A DNA stretch of 64,000 nt from Arcicella sp. (GCA_025354645.1 JANXML010000117.1:62001-126000), one strand, 5' to 3'. Shown: positions 27,730 to 39,659, counted from the stretch's first letter. The notes: generated by a model from the letters alone, not told the origin. Numbers and translations are program-made.

Positions 27730-28062
27730 CTAAATCAGCAAATCGTCCGCTTTTACCCCCGCAATCCGCATGGCTTCATATTCAACCTCTACAATGAATT
27801 CAGTTTCATCATCGGTAAATTCTTCATTATCCCAGTCCTTGAAGAATTGTTGTGCTTGTTCTTGAATATTATCCACATTTTTGACTAATCGCTTAATCAG
27901 AAAATCTGTAAAACGATCAACTTCTTTTCGCATTCTCACAACCGATTCAGTAGGTGGAGGAACAACTTCATAATCCTCCAAATCATCCAGCACGAATTTT
28001 TCTTTCAATTTATAGGCTTTTAGTTGGGCAATCCTCTCTTGATTGGTCATAAGTTTTTCCAC
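27730..28062 (-). CDS. Hypothetical protein
   Basis: 110-aa acidic, helix-rich ORF without overlap: MTNQERIAQLKAYKLKEKFVLDDLEDYEVVPPPTESVVRMRKEVDRFTDFLIKRLV. Confidence 0.65.
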   Translation of the reverse strand: MEKLMTNQERIAQLKAYKLKEKFVLDDLEDYEVVPPPTESVVRMRKEVDRFTDFLIKRLVKNVDNIQEQAQQFFKDWDNEEFTDDETEFIVEVEYEAMRIAGVKADDLLI

Positions 28063-28092
28063 AAAGATAAAGACTTTTGACTTAACGACTTT

Positions 28093-29370
28093 TTACGTTT
28101 TACGTTTTTTCTTACGAGCCGATGGGAATAATACGTTGTTGAGAATTAGCCGATAACCAGGCGAATGAGGATGAATATTTAAATCGGTGGGTGTACGATG
28201 AAAACCTTTGCGTCCCTCGGGGTCGTGTCCTCCATAAAAAGCAAATTGCCCTTTTCCTATTTCGCCATAAATATAACGGTCGGAACTTTTGCTACTCCCC
28301 AAAACTAAGACATTCGATTTAACCGTTTTTTTATTAAATGCCGTGGTTTGACCCATAAATTCCCGAATTTGAGACTCGTGATTTTGGGTCAACAAGGCAG
28401 GAATAATGTCCCATTTGGCAGAAAAACTGAATAAATTGAAGTATGAATCAACCTCATCTTCTCCCCAACCGCCCCAACCCTGTCCATTTGCGGATGAATT
28501 AATATTTGAGAAAGACCTTCCACGCCTCATACCAGTCTCTTCTTCCAACGAAAGAATGAAATTATCAAAAGCCAAAGTTTTACTGAAATCTAATCTGGAT
28601 TGTGCATCAGGGTCAATTCCGTCATCGTCAAATCTACTCGGTACAATGTCGATTCCTTCGGCAGCAAGAGCAACATCAATAGTTTCAGCCCCCGAACACA
28701 TCGCAAATAAATAGCCTCCGCCCGCACAAAAGGCTTTGATGGCTTTGGCAACTTCCAGTTTCAGTTGTGCGTTTTTCTTAAACCCAAATTTTTTGGCGAG
28801 GTCTTCTTGTGCCTTCATGTCCATAGCCGACATTTTTTGTAAATCTTTTCCAAATTGCCCCGTAAAATCTTCGTGGTGAAGGTGCAACCAGTCATATTTG
28901 ACCAACTCCCCTCGCATAATTTCCTCGTCATAAACTATCTCAAAAGGAATTTCAGCATATTTTAGTACCAACAAAACGGCATCAGTATCTTCAAAACTTG
29001 CCGCACTAATTTTGACGGGAGAATATACCGCAATTTTAGCAGTTTTCACCAATTTGACGGCATCCATATTGAGGTTTGGATTGGCAATTGTTTTGAGGAT
29101 TTCTGCCTCATCGGCATTAGAAATTACCTCGTATGTAACGCCTCGAATCCGACATTCATTTTCTAAAACAGCAGTGTATTCCATCATAAAACTTCCTCCT
29201 TGATAATTGACGAGCCAATTTACCTCTCGGTCGGCTTTCAATATCCAGTAAGCAATCCCGTAGGCTTTGAGGTGATTGGACTGTCTTTCGTCCATAGGAA
29301 TGAAGATAGCATTGGCATAGATTTTACCAAAACCAACGAAGAAAATTAGAAGAAAAAACCACTTTTTCAT
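28093..29370 (-). CDS. Secreted class I glutamine amidotransferase-like protein, from memory often labelled asparagine synthetase B in Bacteroidota
   Basis: Signal peptide; IFIPMDERQSNHLKAYGIAYWIL; AFCAGGGYLFAMCSGAETIDVALAAEGIDIVP; FAFYGGHDPEGR. Confidence 0.6.
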   Translation of the reverse strand: MKKWFFLLIFFVGFGKIYANAIFIPMDERQSNHLKAYGIAYWILKADREVNWLVNYQGGSFMMEYTAVLENECRIRGVTYEVISNADEAEILKTIANPNLNMDAVKLVKTAKIAVYSPVKISAASFEDTDAVLLVLKYAEIPFEIVYDEEIMRGELVKYDWLHLHHEDFTGQFGKDLQKMSAMDMKAQEDLAKKFGFKKNAQLKLEVAKAIKAFCAGGGYLFAMCSGAETIDVALAAEGIDIVPSRFDDDGIDPDAQSRLDFSKTLAFDNFILSLEEETGMRRGRSFSNINSSANGQGWGGWGEDEVDSYFNLFSFSAKWDIIPALLTQNHESQIREFMGQTTAFNKKTVKSNVLVLGSSKSSDRYIYGEIGKGQFAFYGGHDPEGRKGFHRTPTDLNIHPHSPGYRLILNNVLFPSARKKKRKT

Positions 29371-29454
29371 GGGGAAGATGGTTTAGGGTTGTGTGTTCAA
29401 TCATAAGTAAAAATAGGGATTTTATTTTATAATTTTTAAAAAAATCACCCATCT

Positions 29455-29551
29455 TGTCATTGCGAAGTACGAAGTAATCTTTTGGATTGATGAAAAGTGT
29501 TTTAAATCCTTTTCTCGTAAGCTAACAGATTGCTTCGTGTCTCGCAATGAG
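29455..29551. repeat. Imperfect inverted repeat element (TGTCATTGCGAAG...AGATTGCTTCGTGTCTCGCAATGA)
   Basis: Left arm TGTCATTGCGAAGTACGAAGTAATCT (29455-29480), right arm AGATTGCTTCGTGTCTCGCAATGAG (29527-29551). Confidence 0.82.
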
Positions 29552-29597
29552 AGAGCATTCTAACCTTTTAGACCATTTACTTTGAATTTACGGCACA

Positions 29598-29744
29598 TTA
29601 CTTACTTAAAGCTGGGCGAATTACTGCTATATCATTGACAGTCCATGATTTTGAAAGTCTGTCATAAGGTGTGGCTGAACTCAAATATACTTCCATTTCT
29701 TTTAGCCCTACTGGTTGTCCGTAATAATCCGCTCCACCGTTTAT
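29598..29744 (-). pseudogene. Possible C-terminal fragment of a lost gene
   Basis: Reverse-strand frame INGGADYYGQPVGLKEMEVYLSSATPYDRLSKSWTVNDIAVIRPALSK* with no start codon and protein-like composition. Confidence 0.3.
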
Positions 29745-29814
29745 TCAAGGTTCATCGAATAAAACCCAAATCCACGACATTTCCGTACCTTTGTGTCTAA
29801 AAAACAAACATCCA

Positions 29815-32013
29815 TTGCAAAAGACTGTCTTCGCCATAACGCCCCCGTTTACGCAACTCAACACGCCATATCCAGCAACGGCTTACATAAAGGGGTTTCT
29901 TAATACGAAAAATATTTCCTGTTTTCATGCTGATTTGGGTATAGAAGTAATTTTGGCTTTGTTTTCAAAAAGCGGATTGGAAGAATTATTTGCGGCAATT
30001 TTACTAACAAATTTATCGGAAAATGCCGAGCGAATCATTGCTTTGCAAGACGATTATATCCAAACCATTGATGCGGTAATATCATTTTTGCAGGGTAAAA
30101 ATCCAACGCTTTCGCACGTGATTTGTCAGGAAAGTTTTCTGCCCGAAGGTTCTCGTTTTGCCCAATTAGAAAAGGATTTAGATTGGGCTTTTGGTTCGAT
30201 GGGAACGCAGGACAAAGCCAAACATTTAGCCACTTTATACTTAGAAGACCTTTCGGATTTAATCATGGAATGTATTGATCCACATTTCGGATTTAGTCGA
30301 TATGCGGAGCGTTTGGGGCGTTCTGCCAATAGTTTTGATGAATTATACGGAGCTTTACAACAAGAATATACCTACATCGACAAAATTCTCATTAAGATTT
30401 TGGAAGAAAAAATGGCAATCATTCAGCCAAAATTAGTCGCTATTTCAGTGCCTTTTCCAGGAAATTTGTACAGTGCTTTTCGGATTGGGCAATGGATTAA
30501 AAAACATTATCCTGAAACAAAAATTGCCATGGGCGGAGGTTTTCCAAATACAGAATTACGCTCGCTCTCGGATGTCAGGGTTTTTGAGTTTTTTGATTTT
30601 GTTACGTTGGACGATGGTGAAGCTCCTTTGGATAATTTGATGGAGTACATCGAAGAAAAACGCCCATTTGAACAACTGAAACGCACTTTTGCTTTACAAA
30701 ATCAAGAAGTAAAATATATAAATAACAGCAAAACGCCCGACTATAAACAGTCCGAAGTTGGCACGCCAGATTATTCGGATTTATGGTTGGATAAATACAT
30801 TTCTGTTATCGAAATTGTGAATCCCATGCACCGAATGTGGAGCGACGGGCGTTGGAATAAACTCACGATGGCTCACGGGTGCTACTGGGGAAAATGTACA
30901 TTCTGCGATATTTCCTTGAATTATATCAAAATTTATGAACCAGTAGCCGCAAATATATTGTGTGATAGAATAGAAGAAATGATTGCTCAAACGGATCAGA
31001 ATGGCTTTCATTTTGTGGACGAAGCCGCACCCCCTGCCCTCATGCGTGCTTTGGCTTTGGAAATTTTAAGGCGTAAACTTTCGGTATCTTGGTGGACAAA
31101 TATTCGTTTCGAGAAAAGTTTTAGTCACGATTTGTGTCAGCTGCTCAAAGCCTCTGGTTGCATTGCCGTTTCGGGCGGTTTGGAAGTGGCTTCTGACCGT
31201 CTTTTGGAGTTGATTCAGAAAGGCGTAACTGTCTCGCAAGTTGCCCAAGTTACTCGCAATTTTACGGAGGCAGGCATCATGGTTCATGCGTATTTGATGT
31301 ACGGTTTTCCGACGCAAACCGCCCAAGAAACCATTGATTCGCTCGAAATGGTAAGACAAATGTTTGAATTGGGGATTCTACAATCAGGTTTTTGGCACCA
31401 ATTCGCCATGACCGCCCACAGTCCAGTGGGAATGTATCCAGCACAATTTGGGGTACAAATTGAGAATCCAATCATCGGCAGTTTTGCCAATAATGACTTG
31501 GTACATAACGACCCAAAAGGCACTGACCATGACACATTTAGTTACGGTTTAAAGAAATCGCTTTTCAATTTTATGCAAGGAATTGGCTTTAATTTATCGC
31601 TCCAAGAATGGTTTGAGTTCAAAGTTCCAAGAACCAAAGTTCCTAAGAATTATATTGAAATGGCTGTTTCGGAAGAGGAAGAATTTATGATAAGACCTTC
31701 TTCAAAAGTTGTTTGGTTGGGTAAAAAGCCTTTGGTGGTTTATTCTAATATAAAAAAAGGAGAATCGGACCGTCAGACGGTAGCTACTTTGAATTTCCAC
31801 AATAAAAAAGAAGAATTTTCTATCAAAACGAATAAAGTTCAAGGAGATTGGTTGGCTGAAATTTTAGGGTTAATTTCTCCTAAGAATAAGAAGATTTATA
31901 CTTTTCAAGAAGTTCAAAATCACTACGAAAACGCTGGATTGAAGGATTTTGAGTTATTTTGGTACAATAAACCTGTCAATGGTTTGGGGGAATATGGATT
32001 GCTGATTTTGTAG
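29815..32013 (+). CDS. B12-binding domain radical SAM protein
   Basis: Radical SAM motif HGCYWGKCTFCDISL; N-terminal cobalamin-binding-like region (AISVPFPGNLYSAFRIGQWIKKHYPETKIAMGGGFPNTEL). The ORF-track start at 29791 is TTG inside a TACCTTTG box, so TTG at 29815 is preferred. Confidence 0.88.
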   Translation: MQKTVFAITPPFTQLNTPYPATAYIKGFLNTKNISCFHADLGIEVILALFSKSGLEELFAAILLTNLSENAERIIALQDDYIQTIDAVISFLQGKNPTLSHVICQESFLPEGSRFAQLEKDLDWAFGSMGTQDKAKHLATLYLEDLSDLIMECIDPHFGFSRYAERLGRSANSFDELYGALQQEYTYIDKILIKILEEKMAIIQPKLVAISVPFPGNLYSAFRIGQWIKKHYPETKIAMGGGFPNTELRSLSDVRVFEFFDFVTLDDGEAPLDNLMEYIEEKRPFEQLKRTFALQNQEVKYINNSKTPDYKQSEVGTPDYSDLWLDKYISVIEIVNPMHRMWSDGRWNKLTMAHGCYWGKCTFCDISLNYIKIYEPVAANILCDRIEEMIAQTDQNGFHFVDEAAPPALMRALALEILRRKLSVSWWTNIRFEKSFSHDLCQLLKASGCIAVSGGLEVASDRLLELIQKGVTVSQVAQVTRNFTEAGIMVHAYLMYGFPTQTAQETIDSLEMVRQMFELGILQSGFWHQFAMTAHSPVGMYPAQFGVQIENPIIGSFANNDLVHNDPKGTDHDTFSYGLKKSLFNFMQGIGFNLSLQEWFEFKVPRTKVPKNYIEMAVSEEEEFMIRPSSKVVWLGKKPLVVYSNIKKGESDRQTVATLNFHNKKEEFSIKTNKVQGDWLAEILGLISPKNKKIYTFQEVQNHYENAGLKDFELFWYNKPVNGLGEYGLLIL

Positions 32014-32021
32014 GTTTTATA

Positions 32022-32078
32022 ACCGCAAAGATGGGAGGAAGAGAGGTTTTTTCTTAGCGATTTCCCGTCCTTGCGGTA
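32022..32078. repeat. Imperfect inverted repeat between radical SAM gene and SGNH hydrolase
   Basis: ACCGCAAAGATGGGAGG...CCCGTCCTTGCGGT; words similar to the repeat at 27662-27722. Confidence 0.6.
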
Positions 32079-32088
32079 AGATTAATTT

Positions 32089-33468
32089 TCAATCCAGTTT
32101 CACCACAAAATAACGATGCTCTTTCGGTTTATTTTCTTTATTTATTTCAGCCAATAATTCTTCTGTTTTCAAAGTTGTATTGGCTTCGTTTGGCTTGTTG
32201 ATGAGATATTGTTTTGTCACCATTCCCATATAATCATACCAAGGTTTACCCTTTGAATCTTCTACTTTTTTGTTCAAAATTGCTTTGGTTTCTTCTATAT
32301 CATTGGGATTTTTCATATCCATTAATTCTGCAAAATCAAACATTGCCAAATCTCTCAAATTGTTAGCAATCAAGGCGTGACGTTCCATGCTTAATTTATA
32401 AATCAAGGTTGATTGTTTGTATTGAGGGGTATTTTGATATTTTGCCAAATTTATTCCTTTACTAAAATCAATATTTGTTAAAGTATCTATCGTTTCATCA
32501 TCAATCTTTAAAAGGTATTTTCCCTTTGATAAATTCTTGATTTTTAAAGGTTCTTGATTGTAATCTTTTTCAAAATTTACGTAAGACAAAGCCTGCTTAA
32601 ATTTTTCATCAATCGGAAATGGAAGCGATTTTTCGAGACAATCAAAAGTTAATTGAGACTTTTGAATTTTTAGATTATTAACCTCACAATTCTGTTTTTC
32701 AATCAGTTTTTTTCCTTTAAAGTCTATTTCAACTGAGGAAACAACTTTGGGCGATTCGAGTGTTTTTAGAAAGATATTTGCCATAATAAAATGCCCCCAA
32801 ACATCGGGGTGAATTCTGTCAGACCCAGCCAATTTGAAATCAGGATTTTGAGGAAGAATTCTGCGATTTAAAAGATTCATCTCACCATTAAAATCAACAA
32901 TTTTAGTGTTATATTTTTTCGACAATCCCTTCAAATATTCAGTACAAATGCCCAAAGCATCGTTTACACCAACCATATTTTGAGCTTTAATGTTAGATTC
33001 TTGATCATAAATAGATGGGGTTAAAATAATAATATTTACGTTATTTTTAACAAAATTTTTAACAATTATCTCAACATTTTTTTTGTACAATTCAATACTT
33101 CGTATTCTTGCATTCAAGATGCTCGTATCGGTAGTAATCGTACTGTACAAGTCTCGATTAACGTCATTCATTCCAAGCATTAAGGTTGCAACAGTAGGTT
33201 TTTTGTTCATAACATCAACATTCATTCGCTTAATAACATTTGATGCACTATTGCCCGCAACACCACAGTTAAAGGTTTCAATGGGCATTTCGGGATAATG
33301 TAATTGATAATAAAGATTCACGAAATTGTGATAGTAACCTGCATGAGTAATACTATTCCCTACAAAACAAACTCTATCTTTTTCAGAAAAGGCTTTTTGG
33401 GTTGATTGAGCTACTAAATGTTGATAATTCACTAAAAATAACCATACGTAAATCAAATATTTTTTCAT
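32089..33468 (-). CDS. Secreted SGNH/GDSL-type hydrolase
   Basis: RVCFVGNSITHAGYYHNFV (GxS block), GMNDVNRD, DRIHPDVWGHFIMA (DxxH block). Start refined to 33468 at the signal peptide MKKYLIYVWLFLVNYQHLVAQ. Confidence 0.88.
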   Translation of the reverse strand: MKKYLIYVWLFLVNYQHLVAQSTQKAFSEKDRVCFVGNSITHAGYYHNFVNLYYQLHYPEMPIETFNCGVAGNSASNVIKRMNVDVMNKKPTVATLMLGMNDVNRDLYSTITTDTSILNARIRSIELYKKNVEIIVKNFVKNNVNIIILTPSIYDQESNIKAQNMVGVNDALGICTEYLKGLSKKYNTKIVDFNGEMNLLNRRILPQNPDFKLAGSDRIHPDVWGHFIMANIFLKTLESPKVVSSVEIDFKGKKLIEKQNCEVNNLKIQKSQLTFDCLEKSLPFPIDEKFKQALSYVNFEKDYNQEPLKIKNLSKGKYLLKIDDETIDTLTNIDFSKGINLAKYQNTPQYKQSTLIYKLSMERHALIANNLRDLAMFDFAELMDMKNPNDIEETKAILNKKVEDSKGKPWYDYMGMVTKQYLINKPNEANTTLKTEELLAEINKENKPKEHRYFVVKLD

Positions 33469-33598
33469 TATATTTTTTGGCTTTTTGAAGAATAAATATG
33501 AATTTTCATTGTACTTTCGGTAAAAATAAAACAAAATATACAAAAATAATCGCTTCATTATCGGCATAACATCATTTCTTTTTAAACTAAATAATTAA

Positions 33599-35620
<2,022 letters not shown>

Positions 35621-35625
35621 GTTCA

Positions 35626-35704
35626 ACGTAGCACAGGAATCTTTCCATTTAAGCGGACAAACAGACTGGACTCCTCCCTCACAGGAAAGATTCCTGTGCT
35701 ACGT
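35626..35704. repeat. REPIN-like inverted repeat
   Basis: Perfect 21-bp arms ACGTAGCACAGGAATCTTTCC (35626-35646) and GGAAAGATTCCTGTGCTACGT (35684-35704), 37-bp centre. The right arm with its flank also forms ACAGGAA-AGA-TTCCTGT. Confidence 0.92.
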
Positions 35705-35738
35705 AAATAGAACATCTCTAAAACAAAATATCAAACCT

Positions 35739-36959
35739 ATGCGTATCACATTTTTAACATTGCTAATGATTGTTCATATAACAATCTTCGCTCAAAAATC
35801 AACTAAAATTCTCGCTCCAACGCCTCCGATGGGCTGGATGACTTGGAATTATTTTGGCACTGACATCAACGAAAAAGATATTCGAGAAATGGCAGATGCG
35901 ATGGTTAGTTCTGGTATGCAAAAGGCGGGATATAACTACGTTTTTATTGATGATGGCTGGGTTGGTGGTCGTGATAATCGTAACAATATCATTGCCGACC
36001 CAAAGCGTTTTCCTGCTGGAATCAAAGCAATGGCGGATTATGTCCATGCCAAGGGTTTGAAATTGGGTATTTATTCGGATGCCTCGCCACTGACTTGCGA
36101 GGGTTATACAGCAAGTTTAGACTTTGAGGAACAAGATGCTAAAACCTTTGCTTCGTGGGGTGTAGATTACTTGAAATACGATTATTGCAATGCTCCTGAA
36201 GACTCAGCAACTGCGGTTTTAAGATACAAAAAAATTGCGGATGCACTCCGAAACAGTGGTAGAGAAATTGTGTTGGGAATTTGTGAATGGGGACAAAGAA
36301 AACCTTGGCTTTGGGCGGCAAAAGCAGGAGGACAATTATGGAGAACGACTGGTGATATTCGAGATAAATGGATGGATTTAAGTGGGAAAGAAAAGGTAGA
36401 TTTTAATTGGAATGGTATATTGAATACAGCCGACCAAAATGCTGAATTACATCCATATTCTGGACCAGGAAAGTGGAATGATATGGATATGCTATTGGTT
36501 GGACTTTACGGAAAAGAAGGTCCATCGAGTACAAAAGGGGGCGTTGGATGCAGCGACACAGAATACCAAACCCAAATGAGTTTGTGGTGTATGATGAATT
36601 CGCCTCTTGCCGCTTCCAACGATTTGAGGAAGATGAATGAAGCGACAAAAAACATTTTGATGAATCAAGAAATCATTGCATTGAATCAAGACGAATTAGG
36701 AAAGCAATGTATTAGAAAAATAAATACTGAAAACTGGAGCGTCTTCTTGAAACCGTTAAAAAATGGAGATTTTGCCGTGGGAATTTTAAACAGAAGTAAA
36801 AACGTTCAAAGTTATGATTTAGATTTTTCTAAAATTGGCTTGAATGGAATTTATGAAATTAAAGATTTATGGTTACATCAAAATGTTGGGAAATCTAATA
36901 AATGGAATGGGAAAGTTGATTCTCATGAGACAAAAGTTTTTAGATTACAGAAAATATAA
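35739..36959 (+). CDS. GH27 alpha-galactosidase, secreted
   Basis: LAPTPPMGWMTWNYFGTDI; YVFIDDGWVGGRD; WGVDYLKYDYCNAP; KWNDMDMLLVG. Confidence 0.93.
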   Translation: MRITFLTLLMIVHITIFAQKSTKILAPTPPMGWMTWNYFGTDINEKDIREMADAMVSSGMQKAGYNYVFIDDGWVGGRDNRNNIIADPKRFPAGIKAMADYVHAKGLKLGIYSDASPLTCEGYTASLDFEEQDAKTFASWGVDYLKYDYCNAPEDSATAVLRYKKIADALRNSGREIVLGICEWGQRKPWLWAAKAGGQLWRTTGDIRDKWMDLSGKEKVDFNWNGILNTADQNAELHPYSGPGKWNDMDMLLVGLYGKEGPSSTKGGVGCSDTEYQTQMSLWCMMNSPLAASNDLRKMNEATKNILMNQEIIALNQDELGKQCIRKINTENWSVFLKPLKNGDFAVGILNRSKNVQSYDLDFSKIGLNGIYEIKDLWLHQNVGKSNKWNGKVDSHETKVFRLQKI

Positions 36960-36976
36960 AACCAAACTATTGGTAT

Positions 36977-37016
36977 AAAAGTCTTGATTTTCTTACCCGA
37001 AATCAGGACTTTTTTT
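36977..37016 (+). terminator. Intrinsic terminator after GH27 gene
   Basis: AAAAGTCTTGATTT...AAATCAGGACTTTTTTT. Confidence 0.8.
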
Positions 37017-37083
37017 CAAATATTTGAGTTTGAAAAATAAAAGCTATTTTCGACAAATCAATTGTTATAATTTTAATTTACAC

Positions 37084-39483
37084 ATGAAAAAACTATTATT
37101 TTTCTTATTAATCACTCTCGCAAATTTTGCACATATTTCAGCTCAACAACCCAGCGAAGTAGTTGTGAATCAACGTTGGAAAGCAGATTGGATTGCCCCT
37201 CAAAATATTAATTTAAAAGAGTTTGGGGTATATCATTTCAGAAAGAATTTTGACCTTTCTCAAAAGCCTAACTCTTTCATTATCAACGTTTCAGCAGATA
37301 ATCGTTATCGTATTTTTGTGAATGGAAATTATATTGGAGCGGGTCCTGCACGAAGCGATTTGATGCATTGGAACTTTGAAACTTATGATATTGCTCCTTA
37401 TCTGCAACAAGGAAAAAACACGATTGCTACCGTAGTTTGGAATTTTGGAAAAGATGCTCCTGTGGCTCAAATAAGCAATAAAACGGGATTTATTTTGCAA
37501 GGGAATACCTCTGTCGAAGAAATAGTAAATACCAATAATTCTTGGAAAGTAATTGAAAATAAGGCGTATAAATCGCTTCCAGTTGATGGTTCCAAACTCT
37601 GGACGTTTATCGTGGTTGGTTGCGGTGAAGAGGTTGATGCCTCAAAGTATCCATACGATTGGGAGAAAACCGATTTTGATGATAAATTATGGGAAAAAGC
37701 TCAAAAACTCGAAGCTGGATATCCAACAGGAACAGGGTCAGGTGCTGGTTGGTATTTGGTTCCAAGAACAATTCCGCAAATGGAAGAAATTTACCAACCC
37801 ATTAAAGAAATTCGACGTTTCACTAATTTAAAAGATGAGGAAGTAAACGATAAATGGTTGAAAGGAACGGGCACTTTTACGATTCCAGCTAATAAGAAAA
37901 CATCCATTTTACTTGATCAAACTTTTGAAACGGTTGCCTATCCAGAAATGACTGTAAGTGGTGGAAAAGGTTCTTCTATCCAATTTACGTATGCTGAGGC
38001 TTTAATGAATGATAGAAGAGAAAAAGGAAATCGTAATGAAATTTCAGGTCGTAAAATCATGGGGAATCAAGATATTTTTAAACCAGATGGAGCATTAAAA
38101 AGAACCTTTAAACCGTTGTGGTTCAGAACGTTTCGTTATATTGAATTAGAAATTGAGACTAAATCTGAACCGCTGACTATTAATTCATTTTATGGTTTAA
38201 AAACGGGGTTTCCCTTTGTTGAAAAAGCATCATTTACAAGCAAGGATGATAAATCAATGACCGATATTTGGAAAGTTGGTTGGCAAACCGCTCGACTTTG
38301 CGGAGGAGAAAACTATTTTGATTGCCCCTACTACGAACAATTGCAATACACGGGCGATACCCGAATTCAATCGCTCATTTCTCTGTACGTTTCGGGTGAC
38401 GACCGCCTCATGCGAAAGGCATTAACTGATTTTGATAATTCAACAATTTCAGAAGGATTAACCCAAAGTCGTTATCCATCGAATATTCCGCAAATCATTC
38501 CAACTTTTTCATTGTTCTGGGTATCAATGACTTATGATTATTGGATGCACCGCAAGGACGATAAATTTGTAGTTTCACTTTTACCAAATGTAGAAAAAGT
38601 TTTGGCTTGGTATGAAAGAAAACTCGACCCAAAGAAAAATATGTTAGGACCACTTAACTGGTGGCAATTCGTGGATTGGGCAAAACCTTGGCAATGGGAT
38701 GCAAAATCGGATATTGGTGGTGTGCCAGAAGGTGCATCAAATGGAAATTCTTCAATTATTTCATTTCAGTATGCTTATACCTTACGTCAGGCTTCTGCCA
38801 TTTTTGAAACTTATGGACAGAAAGATAAGGCAATTTATTATAAAACTTTAGCAGATTTAGTTTCAAAATCGACTTATGATTTGTGTTATGACGTTACAAA
38901 AGCGGAGGTTTCAGATACGCCAGACAAAATGGTTTTCAGTCAACACGCCAATATTTTTGCCTTACTTTCCAATAGTGTCCCCAAAGCGAACGAAAAGGCA
39001 ATTATGGAGAAAATATTGAATGATACTTCTTTAATTCAAACAACCTTTTATTTCAAATTTTATTTAACCCAAGCCCTAAAAAAAGTAGGAATGGCAGAGC
39101 GGTATCATTCAACTTTGCAACCCTGGCGAGAAATGATAAATATGGGTTTGACAACTTTTGCTGAAAAAGAAGAGCCAACTCGTTCAGATTGCCACGCTTG
39201 GTCGGCATCGCCAAATTATGACTTCTTAGCCACTATTTGTGGAATCATGCCCGATGCCCCAGGTTTTGAAGAAGTGCTTGTTCAACCTGCTTTGGGTATT
39301 TTGAACAGCATAGATGGAAAAATGCCACACCTAAAAGGAGAAATAAAAGTAAGTTTAAACAGAAAGGGAAAATCAGGAATTGAAGGAGAGATTACCTTAC
39401 CTGAAAATGTGAATGGGCGGTTTGTTTGGAATGGGAAAACGTTACCTTTAAAAGGAGGCAAACAAGTGGTTTCTGTTGAATAG
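37084..39483 (+). CDS. GH78-like alpha-L-rhamnosidase, secreted
   Basis: Signal peptide at 37084; WKADWIAPQ; ENYFDCPYYEQLQYTGDTRIQ; RSDCHAWSASPNYDFL. Confidence 0.9.
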   Translation: MKKLLFFLLITLANFAHISAQQPSEVVVNQRWKADWIAPQNINLKEFGVYHFRKNFDLSQKPNSFIINVSADNRYRIFVNGNYIGAGPARSDLMHWNFETYDIAPYLQQGKNTIATVVWNFGKDAPVAQISNKTGFILQGNTSVEEIVNTNNSWKVIENKAYKSLPVDGSKLWTFIVVGCGEEVDASKYPYDWEKTDFDDKLWEKAQKLEAGYPTGTGSGAGWYLVPRTIPQMEEIYQPIKEIRRFTNLKDEEVNDKWLKGTGTFTIPANKKTSILLDQTFETVAYPEMTVSGGKGSSIQFTYAEALMNDRREKGNRNEISGRKIMGNQDIFKPDGALKRTFKPLWFRTFRYIELEIETKSEPLTINSFYGLKTGFPFVEKASFTSKDDKSMTDIWKVGWQTARLCGGENYFDCPYYEQLQYTGDTRIQSLISLYVSGDDRLMRKALTDFDNSTISEGLTQSRYPSNIPQIIPTFSLFWVSMTYDYWMHRKDDKFVVSLLPNVEKVLAWYERKLDPKKNMLGPLNWWQFVDWAKPWQWDAKSDIGGVPEGASNGNSSIISFQYAYTLRQASAIFETYGQKDKAIYYKTLADLVSKSTYDLCYDVTKAEVSDTPDKMVFSQHANIFALLSNSVPKANEKAIMEKILNDTSLIQTTFYFKFYLTQALKKVGMAERYHSTLQPWREMINMGLTTFAEKEEPTRSDCHAWSASPNYDFLATICGIMPDAPGFEEVLVQPALGILNSIDGKMPHLKGEIKVSLNRKGKSGIEGEITLPENVNGRFVWNGKTLPLKGGKQVVSVE

Positions 39484-39659
39484 TAATTTGCAGAAGCTAT
39501 CTGGAGAAAACCGAAGGCTTCAGTAAATTACTTTAATTTTACCCCTTTTGGCTCGCACTTTGCGTATCATACTACTTAACGGTTTTAGAAGTGAAATCAA
39601 TTAGAATTCATAATTAAAATTTTTCTAAATAAAAACAAATTGATAGCAAAAAGCATTTT

